Positions 52,407-63,586 of a stretch of DNA of 64,000 bases are shown in pieces; positions within the stretch are counted from its first letter, which is position 1, and each line of letters starts with the position of its first letter. Under the pieces are notes generated by a model, which worked only from the letters and a program-made list of their open reading frames with translations, was not told where the DNA came from and searched no databases. Source of the DNA: Apoda limacodes (lineage: Eukaryota > Arthropoda > Insecta > Lepidoptera > Limacodidae); assembly GCA_946406115.1 (NCBI GenBank), contig OX291543.1, positions 32,514,815-32,578,814 on the forward strand. Direction: 5' to 3'. A program made the position numbers and the translations under genes.

Positions 52407-53790
52407 TTTTCTTATTTTTACTTAAAATGCTATTTTTTTAAATCGACGTCTTATTCCGGAATCCTGTGAATAATGTTTTATTTTAATTCATTTTAGCTTT
52501 GAAAACGACTTAATGCCCAGACAGATTCGACAATTATGTAGCTATCAATAACAGCGAGCTTTTAAATTGATGGCTTCACAATAACTGGGCCATTAACTTG
52601 CATTGTAAAACATTTGTACTTATATGAAAATGAGGTGTTGTATTGTTGTGGTCACCCTTTGTTAGGTTTGCTGGTCAGTTATTCATTATAGATAGGTACT
52701 TATGGTATATTTGTGAATCTTTTGTTATTAAAGGTCTATAAACAAATAATAATATAACATGAACACATAAAGATACTTATTCAGGCACTGAATTATAACA
52801 TAGGCAGGTAAATAATTTATCTAACTGAACTAAAAAATGTAATTCACTAAATTTAAACTGTTGAACATTAAAATATTTTGGTCGATAAGTTAATTTTTAG
52901 AGTAACCACTTAGCTTATATAATTTTTGGTAATTATGTTGGTAATTTGCCTAACGGTGCAAACAAAATCAGTGGAAGAGTACTTTGATTTTAATCCCTTA
53001 GATAGTGTCTTGTTTTGAAAAATTTAAATTTATGTACTGTTTGCATAATGTGTACTTACCAATTATAATAAGTCATCAAAGTATGTTTTGTTTTAAAAGG
53101 TTTTTAAATCACATATATTTGTATAGCAATAAATTAATTAAAAATATTGTTGCTTTTATTTTCAGTCAGGAAACATAAAAAATTTGTATGTTGCAGTTTA
53201 AGAAATTTAGATAGAGAATTTGATAATCAGTGCTTATTAGGTACTAAAATCATATAAACACATACAAAATGTTATCGTTTTTGAAATTTAAAAATTCGTT
53301 GGACTACAACTAACACCAGTAACAAACTGCGATAGTGTGTCGCTAGCTTGAGTTTTATAACACGTCGTTTATATCGTCATTGTGTCATAATTTGTACTAC
53401 AAAAGAGCGACTGGATTTTTTCGGATCTAATTCTACATTTTTTGAAAGGAATTGAATTTGAAATTGAAAGGAAAACAGCTCGGGAATTGCAGTGTGAAAT
53501 TGCAGTCATTTTATTTTTCTTACCTTAGAGGTACCTACAATTAGTTCTCGAACTATCCGACGAAGATTAGTTTTGCAAAAGTGCCAATTCATTTAAGCCC
53601 ACCTGAATTCACTTAGGTTCGTAGTGTGTAACAAACAGGTATCTAGGGAGCTTATTGGGAACAGCCTAAAACTGCTTTTTTTTTCTTGTACACTAAAAAC
53701 ATCCATACTTGTAACAAAATTTTATAAAATCATTAACACGAAAGGCTCAAGTATATCAAAATGAACAGATTTTTTTTCTCCAAAATTTGA
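52407..53790. other. Upstream region of the Ly6 gene, no other gene seen
   Basis: AT-rich. The promoter and any 5' UTR exon of the Ly6 gene should lie here but I could not identify a convincing TATA/Inr pair. Confidence 0.4.
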
Positions 53791-53799
53791 AGTATTAAA

Positions 53800-54290
53800 T
53801 CTACTTCATTAATATGGGACCACCTCAGGAACGTACTGTTTCGAAAAAAAAGAAGTTTTGAAATCGGTTCACAATTGATGGACAAATCGGTGACATACAT
53901 AAGAAAAAAAAACCCATCGAACATAGAACCTCTTCCTATTTTGAAGTCGCTTAAAAAGACAAGCTTTTACGCAATGACAATAACGGCCATTTGAATAATT
54001 TTACTTTCGCAAATAAATCAAGACCTACAAGATACTTGCCGTTGACCTGGAAATCATGAAATATATTTGTCTGTCTGTCTGTTAAGACCATTTTTCTCAG
54101 GTACGTGTAGAAGTATGAAGTCAAGGTCGGATATTTAGATCTACGGTCCCTTAGAGCTGTAAGAAAGACAAGCTTCCAAGACAACGGTAAAAAAAGATAC
54201 GGCCATTTGCATATTATGATACTCTTAAATAAATCAAATCAAAATCTATATCCCGTTGACCTTAAGAATCATGAAATAGGTCATCAAGGA
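53800..54290. repeat. Dispersed repeats (TTTTGAAGTCGC end and TGTCTGTCTGT unit)
   Basis: 53800-53952 ends 'CCTCTTCCTATTTTGAAGTC', related to 26330-26520 and 55580-55810. 53960-54290 carries 'GCAAATAAATCAAGACCTAC', 'TTGTCTGTCTGTCTGTTAAG' and 'GACAAGCTTCCAAGACAACG', related to 7560-8215, again as two partial copies in tandem. Confidence 0.5.
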
Positions 54291-54382
54291 AGGTCTCATA
54301 GCACTAAGAGAGGCAGGGCACTACGAGTACTTGCTCAAATAAGCCACCCGATTAAAGTGGGGCATAGCGAGTACTTACTCGA

Positions 54383-54886
54383 ATGAGCGACCCGAACTGG
54401 AAAAGTACCTCCACCTTACAGAAAATCGCAGCCATAATAACACTAACATTGAGTAGTGTTGTGTTCCTGGCGGTGAGTAAGGTTGCCAGAGCTCTTTCAG
54501 TATTCGCTTCGAGGACAGCGGAGAACCGGCGGTGCTCGTTGCTGTCATTGCTCGGCGTAGACACGGCGTGCTGGTACGGCGGACAGGGAGACCTGATGAA
54601 ACTAGCCTCCCAGGGTGGAGATTAAGTGATCTCTGGGTTCGGGAACCCGTCTAACCTTCGGGCGGCCACCGGTCAGCCGTTTCATCAGGTCTCCCTGTCC
54701 GCCGTACCAGCACGCCGAGCAATGACAGCTACGAGCAGCGCTGGTTCTCCGCTGTCCGCGCAGCGAATCCTCAAAATAAGGTCCCTGCACTGCTAGACGA
54801 GCTACAGCCACAACACCAAGCCTCATAACAAACGCACCTAAGGGCATAGACTCGGTGGGTCCTCGGTACCTACAATTATACACCAC
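54383..54886. repeat. Inverted duplication of a coding-like unit
   Basis: Arms at about 54500-54602 (plus) and 54679-54780 (minus) are reverse complements: 'GACAGCGGAGAACC', 'TGTCATTGCTCGGCG' and 'CTGGTACGGCGGACAGGGAG' + ACCTGATGAAAC. The left arm has an 11-base addition. Both arms are open in the same frame: the plus strand gives an 80-codon frame (54383-54625), the minus strand a 94-codon frame (54886-54602), and they share 'ACWYGGQGDLMK'. The plus frame has a membrane-like 'IAAIITLTLSSVVFLAV' near its start. The minus frame continues through the 75-bp centre as 'RLTGGRPKVRRVPEPRDHLI'. I do not recognise the protein. Confidence 0.6.
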
Positions 54887-54889
54887 TTA

Positions 54890-55575
54890 TCTTCTCGTAG
54901 CTTCTCGCTAGCTTCGTAGGAAAACATTGAATTATATTTTCTCAAATTTTCTTCATTTAAGGGGTAGGAACCACCTTAAGTGATTAGATAATCTTAATTA
55001 ATAAATAACTTGTTGAGTAAGCTTAGATGAGTAAGGTTCAGTTATAACTGTAAATGAACTGACTGACTTTATTATATGGTTATCTATGGCATTTTGTGCA
55101 ACTATTGGCTGCATTTCAGTTATAATTGTATCTCTTGTGTCAAAATTGACGCCATAATGGATCCACGTATCAGATTATGCAGCCATTGCCGCTCTACTTC
55201 ACCAGACCAGAGTTGCCAGATTGTCTCGACGGCATCTCGGTCAGCGACGTACCCCTAGACTAATTTGATATCCCCCCAGAAATCCCCTAGCTTTTGCATT
55301 CAGAATCATAGTATCGATAAATTTTATCGCCAGACCATGAAGTTGTCTCTCTAGTAAACTTACTATTCACACCGTTATTCTCTCGTGGCGGCAGCATCGG
55401 TCGCCCGGTCGACTGACTGCTGACTGAGGAACGTGATATACAATAGCAAAAAAACTGTATTTGGCGTGTTTTTGTAATATCCCCTAAAAAAACCCCAAAT
55501 ATTCTTTCCCCCTATTCTGCCCCTAACTCAGTTAAGAAACCCCTAAATCTAGGGGGAAATCCTCTGATATGGCAA
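54890..55575. other. No gene seen
   Basis: Mixed sequence; short 'CCCCTAG/CCCCTAAA' repeats near 55475-55560 but no feature I can support. Confidence 0.4.
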
Positions 55576-55579
55576 CACT

Positions 55580-55812
55580 GCACCAGACTATGCTATATTA
55601 CCCACTGACTAAAAATATGTAATATCGCATAAAAATTTGACTCAAATGTGCATGTATTCCTTGCCAATTTTGAATGGATCCTTCAGAGTTACTTTCGGCA
55701 CAAGTAAAAAATTACAAAATCGGTTTACAAACTATAAAGTTATCTGGGAATGTACATAAAAAAAACATGCAGACGAAATAAGAAGCCCCTTCTTTTTTGA
55801 AGTCGATTAAAA
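55580..55812 (+). repeat. Dispersed repeat ending TTTTTTGAAGTCG
   Basis: 'ATTTTGAATGGATCC', 'CAAAATCGGTTTACAAACTA' and the end 'CCCCTTCTTTTTTGAAGTCG' match the family at 53800-53952. Confidence 0.45.
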
Positions 55813-55876
55813 ATGTCTGTCTGTCACTGACAGAACCCAAAGAGTGATAATAACGCTTTTATTCAGCGTGAGTCTT

Positions 55877-56435
55877 CATAAAGTACACAAATGAAAATGA
55901 GGAAAACTATACTAAATTTTATCGATGAAAAACACATGAAAAATAATTTGCTTTATAATTTTATTGTGGTATTTCTTAGACAATGTAAATAAAACGATGT
56001 CACTTAATCTAAATGATCTATCACGATAAAATTTTACTGTCAGATAGCTAACACGGCGTAGAATAATAAGAAGTAATAATAAATAAATAATAAAGGTAAG
56101 GAAAGAAGGGCTTTGATTGAGGAATTTTACAATTAATGTAAAATCTTATAATAAAAAACCTAATTGCTGTAAAAAAACATCTTAATTCTCTTCTGAGGGC
56201 GGGTTTTTTTCCTCATTTCTTTTATTTATAAGGACGACCTGTTATTTCCAGTTATAATTCAGTTCGTTTCATCGTGATAGATCATGTACTTTGAAAGTTA
56301 AATCTTTTATTTACATTTAGGTCACAGTAGCGTCCTAGAATTTAAGAAATACCACAAAAAAATAGATTCTTTTAATGTGTTTTTCATCGATAAAATGAGG
56401 TATAGTTACCCTCATTTTAATTTGTGTACTTTATG
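55877..56435. mobile_element. Foldback MITE with ~165-bp inverted arms
   Basis: CATAAAGTACACAAAT at 55877 mirrors ATTTGTGTACTTTATG ending at 56435. Inside, 'TTTTATCGATGAAAAACACA', 'TTGTGGTATTTCTTA' and 'ATGATCTATCACGAT' occur in both arms. The centre (about 56045-56265) is unrelated AT-rich DNA. No transposase frame. Confidence 0.75.
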
Positions 56436-56479
56436 GATATCTGTAGGCTTCTCAATTTTGTATTCATTAAAGCACACTA

Positions 56480-56690
56480 TCCTAGGCTTTGCCCGCGGAA
56501 CCGCTCGCTAAATTCGATTATCGACGTGGGATTCCTACGGCGCAGCTCCTTAAGTATGGTAAGGCATCCCACTCACACTTGACGTTTTTTGAATAGGTAA
56601 CCTATGTCCTTTCACAAGATTCAAGCTATAACATTGCAAAATTTCATCGAGATCGGTTCAGAGGTTTAACTGTGAACCCTCCTTTTTTTC
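56480..56690 (-). repeat. Helitron-like dispersed repeat
   Basis: Reverse orientation: 'CCTAGGCTTTGCCCGCGGAA', 'CGACGTGGGATTCCTACGGC', 'CATCGAGATCGGTTCAGAGG'. Related to 7065-7495. The AT-rich end is missing. Confidence 0.5.
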
Positions 56691-57714
56691 AGTAAATTAT
56701 TTGTAACTTTTGCAATTTTTTCGGGCAGCACTAAATTTTTTTCAAAAATCTTCTAGACGCGATTCTGAATCGTGCCGAAACCTCATTCATATTTTTCCGA
56801 GATTGCTGAAAAAAGTTGAACGAAAAAGCACTTGTTGACTAGACTGTCAGTTTACAACTTTGCTAAAGCATAGCTGTGATAGTTCTTTGGACCCTTCTTG
56901 GATTTATTTCTCTGTATTTCGATGAAAATTTCACTGAGATGAAATGTAGTTGCACTGCTCACGCACGATCACTCACATATCGCGTCATCCGTGTTTTTAC
57001 TTAAGTTTACTATCACGTAAGAACGCCTCTTAAGAACTTGGGAGGCATCGTTTATATAGATGCTTGGTGCTTATTTTGGAGATGGCCTTAATAAATGTCA
57101 CTAAAATATACCATTTCATTTCTAAAATTCATTTTTATATCCCCCGGCCCCTAGTAATAAATAATAAAAAATAGGTATTACACTTAAACGCAAACACACG
57201 CGTACTGATAGATACTCATTAATAATTAATTATTATCATAGATTATTTGTCTATATAATATAGTCATAATATTTCGATTTTCTGTAATGTTAAAATATAT
57301 TTTAATATAATACTATTATGATAATAAAAATTAAAGGAGAAAAACTTTATAACAAAAATATAATATATAAAGATATATAAAGATTTTTAGTTTTTTGTAA
57401 TTGTTAAAAAAAATATCCGTTTTTAAGTGTCCATGACTAAATGGCGCATTTAATTAATTTTTCACAAATATCCGTTATGTAGAAACACATAGTTTTGGGG
57501 TTTTATAGGGTAAACGGAACCCTAATGGCAAAAACAAAACCCTAAAAGTTCAGCCGTTATGGCATTGATTCTTATGATTTGTACAGAAAGATTCTTATAT
57601 AAACCGGCACACATGAACTGAGCCATGGAAATAGTTTTTCACTAGGACCTTATTGTATTGTATGGAGCGTCGCGTCGCGTCGGTGAACGCACCATTTGGG
57701 TAACTTTAAATGTA
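56691..57714. other. No gene seen
   Basis: AT-rich, with low-complexity A/T runs at 57150-57420. No frame or repeat was recognised. Confidence 0.45.
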
Positions 57715-57715
57715 A

Positions 57716-58015
57716 GATCCTACTAATATTACAAATGTAAAAGATTGTTTGTTTGTAACTCACTTCTTCGGCTTCTTTTTATGCCGGAAAATTAAAAAGT
57801 TCTCACGGAAATAACTTTAAACGAAATCCGCTTGATAATACTGAATCACGCCGCAAACGGAACATAGAATTAAGCTGAAAGGCACAGGGATAGTTGAAGA
57901 GACGGAGAAGGACATAGGCTACTTTTGAAACTCAAAAGTTTCCGCAATAATAATAATTATAACCGAGTTTCACTCGGTACGAGCTATAGCTACAGCCTTC
58001 AGTTTAATAAATTAG
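57716..58015 (+). repeat. Helitron-like dispersed repeat, 5' part
   Basis: Starts TCCTACTAATATTACAAATG, followed by 'TTTGTAACTCACTTCTTCGG', 'GGACATAGGCTACTTTTGAA' and 'GAGCTATAGCTACAGCCTTC'. A foreign or decayed patch interrupts it near 57800-57880 and the CTAGT end is lost. Confidence 0.5.
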
Positions 58016-59430
58016 ACATCGCGTTTTTTTAACTCTTAACCAGACAAGTCAGACAGCCAGAATGAGCCTGCCCTTTTTATTTTTTTAATTCTTTCTTTAA
58101 TATTCTACTTGAAAATTTAAATCCCAACTGAGTAAACTTGTGCCGTTAATTCTATATCATATAATAAGAATATATTTAACTAAGTACCTAGTCATTGATT
58201 AAAATATTTCAGGCTCATATAATTAGGCACAGTAGAATCTAAAGAATGGAATTTAACGTGTTAAAGATAGGCCAGATTTTAGCTAAAATTAGTCAGATTT
58301 TACTTATATCGAAGATTCGACTGTTTATAAGATTTCACTACTTTTTATAAACAAATCATCTCAATCGAGACTTGCACGTTTATTACAGCATGTTTTAGTT
58401 TGAATTTCACTTCTCAAAAAAGGAGGAGGTTCGCAATTCTGTTCTAGGCACCACTGTGAATGGATTAACAAAACAATATACGATAGAATTATCGCTTCTC
58501 ATTTTAATAACTGCAAACTTTATTATAATATGACGCGCACTCTAGTTGTCTACTCAACATTCTAAGGCTGGGTGCACTGCGGTGCGGCCTGTTGCGATGC
58601 GTTTCGCATTAGATTTGGTACGCGCTTTGAATTTCAATTGAGAATCAGTGGCCTTAAAATTTACCAAATACGAGTTGGTGGCTATCAGTAAAAATTAAAA
58701 AAGAAATAAAAAAAAAGAAATCCTCATGCGATCACCTCCGTTGATGCGTAACGCAGCCATACTGACAAAACATTTAGCTATAGTTTTTTTGCCTTAATGT
58801 CGGATGCCAACACAACTTTTTTACCCATCTTTATTTGTCTTTATTTTTGGCAATCGACTTCAAGGCGAATAAAACATGTATAGCTGAGTGTTCTGTCAAT
58901 AGGTCAGCTTTAGGGCTTTTTAACTTTTTAGTGGATTTGTTTTTTTTTAATTAAATAGTTTTATTCAACTGATTCTAAAAATACTCATGTTCTTAAACTA
59001 ACTTAATTATTTTGTTGATTTATCGCCAGAAAGGAACATAAATGTTTTTTAACAAAATCTATTTCTAAAATTTTCAGATATCTGCTAATTCTACGGAATT
59101 CGGAACACAAAGAACTTGGCGGATTTTTTCTTTTTATTATATACATTGCTCCGAAAAAAAATCTTCTACGATAGATAATTTTAGATTTCTAATTTAGGAA
59201 AGAAAATAACGTAATGGAATTTAAAAAAAAATTGCCCAAGCCATGATGTTGAACGTTCTGTACTTTGGCGGGAGGATGCTCAGGCAGGTAGCCCGCCACC
59301 ACTAACCAGTGAGGCTATTACCAATTTTGTCCGGTCATAAGTATCCGGCCAGCGGCAGAGCGACAATGATAGTACACTCGACGACGATATTTGCAGTCAA
59401 AAATGTATTATTATTATTATCCCTGTATTA
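58016..59430. other. No gene seen
   Basis: AT-rich. A GC-mixed patch at 59240-59400 ('GGCGGGAGGATGCTCAGGCA') looks imported but has no open frame I can support. Confidence 0.45.
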
Positions 59431-59432
59431 TT

Positions 59433-59548
59433 AAACTTATCTATGAAGCAAAAGAGCTGACACTATCTGAGAGAAAGAAATTTTTAGAAAAGCCAGAATT
59501 CATCGTCGCGCTAAAGAAAAACTACGCCCAACAAACAATTTAGCGTTG
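59433..59548 (+). pseudogene. Short coding fragment of unknown family
   Basis: A 36-codon frame reads 'KLIYEAKELTLSERKKFLEK' then 'PEFIVALKKNYAQQTI' before a stop at about 59540. Charged helical composition suggests a former protein-coding element, and a hAT-type MITE sits directly after it. No family is recognised. Confidence 0.3.
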
Positions 59549-59556
59549 GTTACAGG

Positions 59557-60061
59557 TAGTGACCGACCGAAACATGTTATTTTGCCGAAACCGAAACCGA
59601 ACCTTTTATAAACAAAAAAGGCCTTAAAAAGTCGAAAAAATGTTAGTAAGCCCGTTTTTTTCTAAAATTAATATCTCGCCGACCTATAATTACAGGTTTC
59701 TACTTTCAAAGATTTATCACAATGAAATTTCAGCACAGTTACAGAGGTTCTGTTTGAAAATTTAACTACCCTATAAAGTGAAAAAAATACATTATTTGTA
59801 ACACAAAGTTAGCGATTTTTAAATGGTGGTATAAAATAAAACAAATTTATTATTAAAATATGATGCTCATTTATTTTTATTTATTCTCGGTTACTTACAT
59901 TTTAATTATGAAAAAACTTTCAAGGTACAATGTTGTAAGTTTTAGGCGCGGCCAAAGGGTTCGGCCGTTTTTGGCCGAAACCGAAACTCGGGCCGAAACT
60001 TAAATTTTTGGCCGAAACTGGCCGAAACCGAAACCGAAACCGAAATTTCGGTCGGACACTA
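59557..60061. mobile_element. hAT-type MITE with 8-bp target duplication
   Basis: GTTACAGG flanks both sides (59549-59556, 60062-60069). Ends TAGTGACCGACCGAAA and TTTCGGTCGGACACTA are inverted repeats; TAGTG fits the hAT end rule. Subterminal arrays of CCGAAA ('GCCGAAACCGAAACCGAA') occur at both sides and could be transposase binding sites. At 505 bp it is non-autonomous with no coding frame. Confidence 0.85.
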
Positions 60062-60069
60062 GTTACAGG

Positions 60070-60660
60070 TAATTTTGAAGCTTAGAGTACTACTATTGAT
60101 TTATAATGGATCACTAAAAGTGATACAGTTCACTTCTGAAATAAGTTTAGCTCTATAGGTTGTATTAGAACTGTCAAGAAGCCAGAATTCATCTAAACTA
60201 CGGTTGCCTAATAAATAACTGAAACAATGGGGTATTTTTAAAATAGAGGTTCAAACTCTAAAAGTAGGGTTGCCATGGCACATACTGAAGGGTCGTATAG
60301 CTCCTTTATCTTAATTCATATTTTTAATTTTTTTTAAAGTTTTTGAATTATTGCCAAAAGTGTTTCGAAAATTTCCGAATCTTATATCTCCGAAGTTTGT
60401 GAACAAAAAACATCATTAAATAATTTGAACTGGCAGACAATTATTTGTATTTTACAGTAAACTTATTCTATTAATAACGGGCAAAAGTTAAATTTCCTCC
60501 AGTAGAGATGAAAATGGCTTGATTCTAATCGAAATAGGGTATTTTTTACTTTTTTGTTTTTTTTTTAATAATATAAAAGCTTGTTTTTAAATGTTTTTTA
60601 CTTTTTATTATTAATTGTTTAGTATTATGTGATAGCAAATATAAAGGACATTTATCCTTA
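60070..60660. other. No gene seen
   Basis: AT-rich; nothing recognised. Confidence 0.45.
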
Positions 60661-60664
60661 TCTA

Positions 60665-61060
60665 TTCATACTAATTTTATTAATGCGAAAGTAACTCTGT
60701 CTTTCTGTCTGTCTATCTGTCTGTTACCTCTTCATGCTTAAACTACTGTACATACGGATTAAGATGAAATTTGGCCTGGAGATATAAAGAACGATATAAG
60801 CTACTTGAAAATCGACAAGCGTGAGTCGGTTTTTTTCACGTATAAGTCTTCTGTACGTGTGTTTGTCACCTAACTCCTCCTAACGATTGAACGATTTGGC
60901 TGAAATTATGTGTGAATATATCAGTGGGTTCCTGGATGGTTTGAAAACACAATTGAACCCGGTAGGTGGCGCTGCAGTCAGTGTGTTATTGATCTTCTCC
61001 TAAACAGCGGGGACGATTTTAATGATATTTTTGTGTACGTACGGGTGGTGAAACGAACGG
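60665..61060 (+). repeat. Dispersed lepidopteran repeats
   Basis: 60665-60800 starts 'CATACTAATTTTATTAATGC' with a TCTGTCTGTC tract, like the 5' end of the Helitron-like family. 60830-61060 holds 'CTAACTCCTCCTAACGATTG', 'GGTAGGTGGCGCTGCAG' and 'CGGGGACGATTTTAATGATA'. Boundaries are approximate. Confidence 0.4.
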
Positions 61061-61193
61061 CAGGGCTGGACTGTATAATTATCTTCGCAGGAAGTAAAAT
61101 AAAAACACTTCTCCAGTTGTAAAGGTGCACAGCGCGCTCTTCTTCAAGGCTTGTTCGCGTCTCGACGAACGGTGGATGAGTGAGTGAGGCGGC

Positions 61194-63583
61194 TTTTTTT
61201 TTTTTCTGAACTGTCTATGCAGTTGGCTGTTGCAGCCATTACATCACCGGACTTTTGGGGCGAGACTCTGAAGGAGCCTCAGCCCATATAGCGCCCAACG
61301 CTCAAGGGCTTCCGCGGGGGAAGCCTCGTCTTGGGTTGTCGCTCTCGGGGGCGTCCCTTCGACCGGCGTGAGTCTCGAACCCGAAGGTGAGTCACCGCCA
61401 GGAGGGGAGTTCACCGTTACGCGGGTGCGGTTGCGATTGAGTGGCACTCTTTGATACCTAGTGTATCCTTGTGGGCGCCGACGAACCCGGGGACGTCGGC
61501 GTCGTGTTTGGAGGGAGGCCCTATTCGGGGAGGTCGTAGAGACTAATCTCGCTATCCGGACAGCGAGATCGTCATCTGGGGACGTTAGTTCGTGCCGAGG
61601 CCGCCTAACAATAATTTTACGACCGTGACCGGGTCGATCGGGGGGACGATACGTTGTGGATTGCACAATTAAAGGATTCGGGTGATTTTGCGTACGCTCA
61701 AAAAAGCGGACTGCCAAGTCTTTAAAGTATTGGGGAATCGTGGGAAGTTCGAAGTCTCTGTGTAGGTCCGCATTGCGAACGTACCAAGAGGCTCAAGAGG
61801 CCGCTCTGAGAAAGCGGTTTTGGAGGGTCTGGAGTTTGTGGAGATTGCGCTTGGACAGCGCAAAGACTACGCTAGCATAAGCTAGTATGGGGCGGATACA
61901 AGTTGTGTAAAGATTTAGCTTATTTCTAAGCGACATCTTACTATACTTGCCTATCATGGGATAGAGACGACCGAGGACAAAAGCGGCTCGGTCTCTGACT
62001 ATTTTGGTGTGAGCTTGGAAGTTCAAACGACTATCCATGGTCACACCGAGATATTTGGTCTTATTTTGCCAGGGAATGGCACGACCGAAGAGGGAAAGGG
62101 GAGTAGGCCGCGGAGGGCGGCCTAAGGTAAAAAGGACGGCAGAGCTTTTGTCGGGATTCACCTCGATTCTCCATTTCCGAAACCACTCGCCTAGGGCGGT
62201 GATAGCAGGTTGGAGTCTCGCAGTGATTCGACTCACTTGCCTATCTGTGGTATAGATAGCGGTATCGTCCGCAAAGAGGGCTAGATTTGTACCTATCGTT
62301 TTAGGGATATCGTTAGTGTACAGAACGTATAAGATGGGGGCGAGCACGGACCCTTGCGGGACTCCTGCTTCTATGGGACGGGGGGAAGAGAGAGTGCCTT
62401 CGACTTTGTAGCGAAAGCTACGATTCGACAAATAGTCTCGTATGATGAGCACGAGACGATCTGGCAACTGAAAGTTGTACAGTTTAAAAATTAAACCGTT
62501 GTGCCAGACTTTGTCGAAAGCTTTCGCTACATCGAAGAAGACAGCGCTCGTGTGACGGGTCTTACCTAACGCTGGTTGAAAGCCAGTAAGAATATGTTCC
62601 GTTATGCGGAGGACTTGATGGACGCATGAGTGTTTGGCACGGAAGCCGAACTGCTCGTCTATTAAAATGCCTCTGGAGACTATAGCGTTCCGTAGGCGGG
62701 CGAGAAGGAGGCGTTCATAGAGTTTACCAAGGGCCTTTAGTAAACTTATGGGGCGATAGGAGGACGGCTCGGTACGAGCTTTACCTGGCTTATGGATGCC
62801 TATAACAATTGCATCTTTCCATTGAGAAGGAAAGATGCAATGTTCCATAGCAGCGTTAAATATCGCTACTAGGAGGCAGATAAGGGGAAGAGTGAGGCGC
62901 TTTAGGATATCGTTAGAGATACCGTCAGCACCGGGGACTTTACGGGGGCGTAGGTCTTTGATGACCTGTACGACTTCGTCGACAGTGACAGGGGGCAGGG
63001 GGTCTTGTGGAGGCAGAAAAGTTCTGCGCTCCACTTCGCCGTCTACCTCGCGCACGTGGTCGGGATCGAAGGGCTGTGTGCTTAAGGCACATTGGGCTTG
63101 GAGGCTAGACGCTAGGCAATCCGCTTTTTCGTCGTCATTGAACGCGGGAACGTTGTTGGGACGAGTTAACGGAGGGATAGAGTTTGCGGTTTCGGATTTT
63201 AGAGCTCTGGCTAAGTGCCAATAAGCTTGGTGAGAAGGAGAAATGTTCTCCATAAGATCACCGAAACGTTGGGCGCGGAGCTCAGCTACAGCCGTTTTTA
63301 CACGGCGGTGTAAGTCGTTGAAGCGAGCTTTATTTTCGGTAGTGGGAGCGCGATCGCTAGCGCGGCGGGCCGCGTTACGCTCAGTCATTAGCGACCTGAT
63401 GTGCTGAGGCAGGATTAGGTGGTGATAATCACCAACCGGCACCTGTCGTGAGCACTCGCCAACGGTGGCGGTCAGGTGACTAGTGAGAGAGTCGATAGCT
63501 ACGTTTAGATCGGTCGCGGAAGAGATTACGTTGGGAACGCGGTCTAGATGTGGCGAGCTGGGATTTTCGAGCAATTGCCCAAA
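61194..63583 (-). mobile_element. 5'-truncated Jockey-type LINE, second young copy
   Basis: Begins on the plus strand with a T(12) run (61194-61205), the poly(A) of the minus-strand element, and runs to 63583, where similarity to the copy at 13977-16453 stops (TTTGGGCAATTGC). The two copies are nearly identical and are truncated within about 55 bases of each other. A target duplication is not obvious. Confidence 0.9.
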
Positions 63584-63586
63584 CAA
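61244..63586 (-). pseudogene. Reverse transcriptase of the second Jockey copy, one nonsense change
   Basis: The frame is open from 63586 to 61793 and, in the same phase, again to 61244. A single GGA-to-TGA change at about 61795 separates the parts relative to the copy at 13977. RT motifs: 'AFDKVWHNGLIF', 'AGVPQGSVLAPILY' and catalytic 'LFADDTAIY'. Compared with the first copy it lacks six residues (GRFSPP) near the C-terminus and ends in another phase. The missing ORF1 and endonuclease also make it inactive. Confidence 0.85.
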
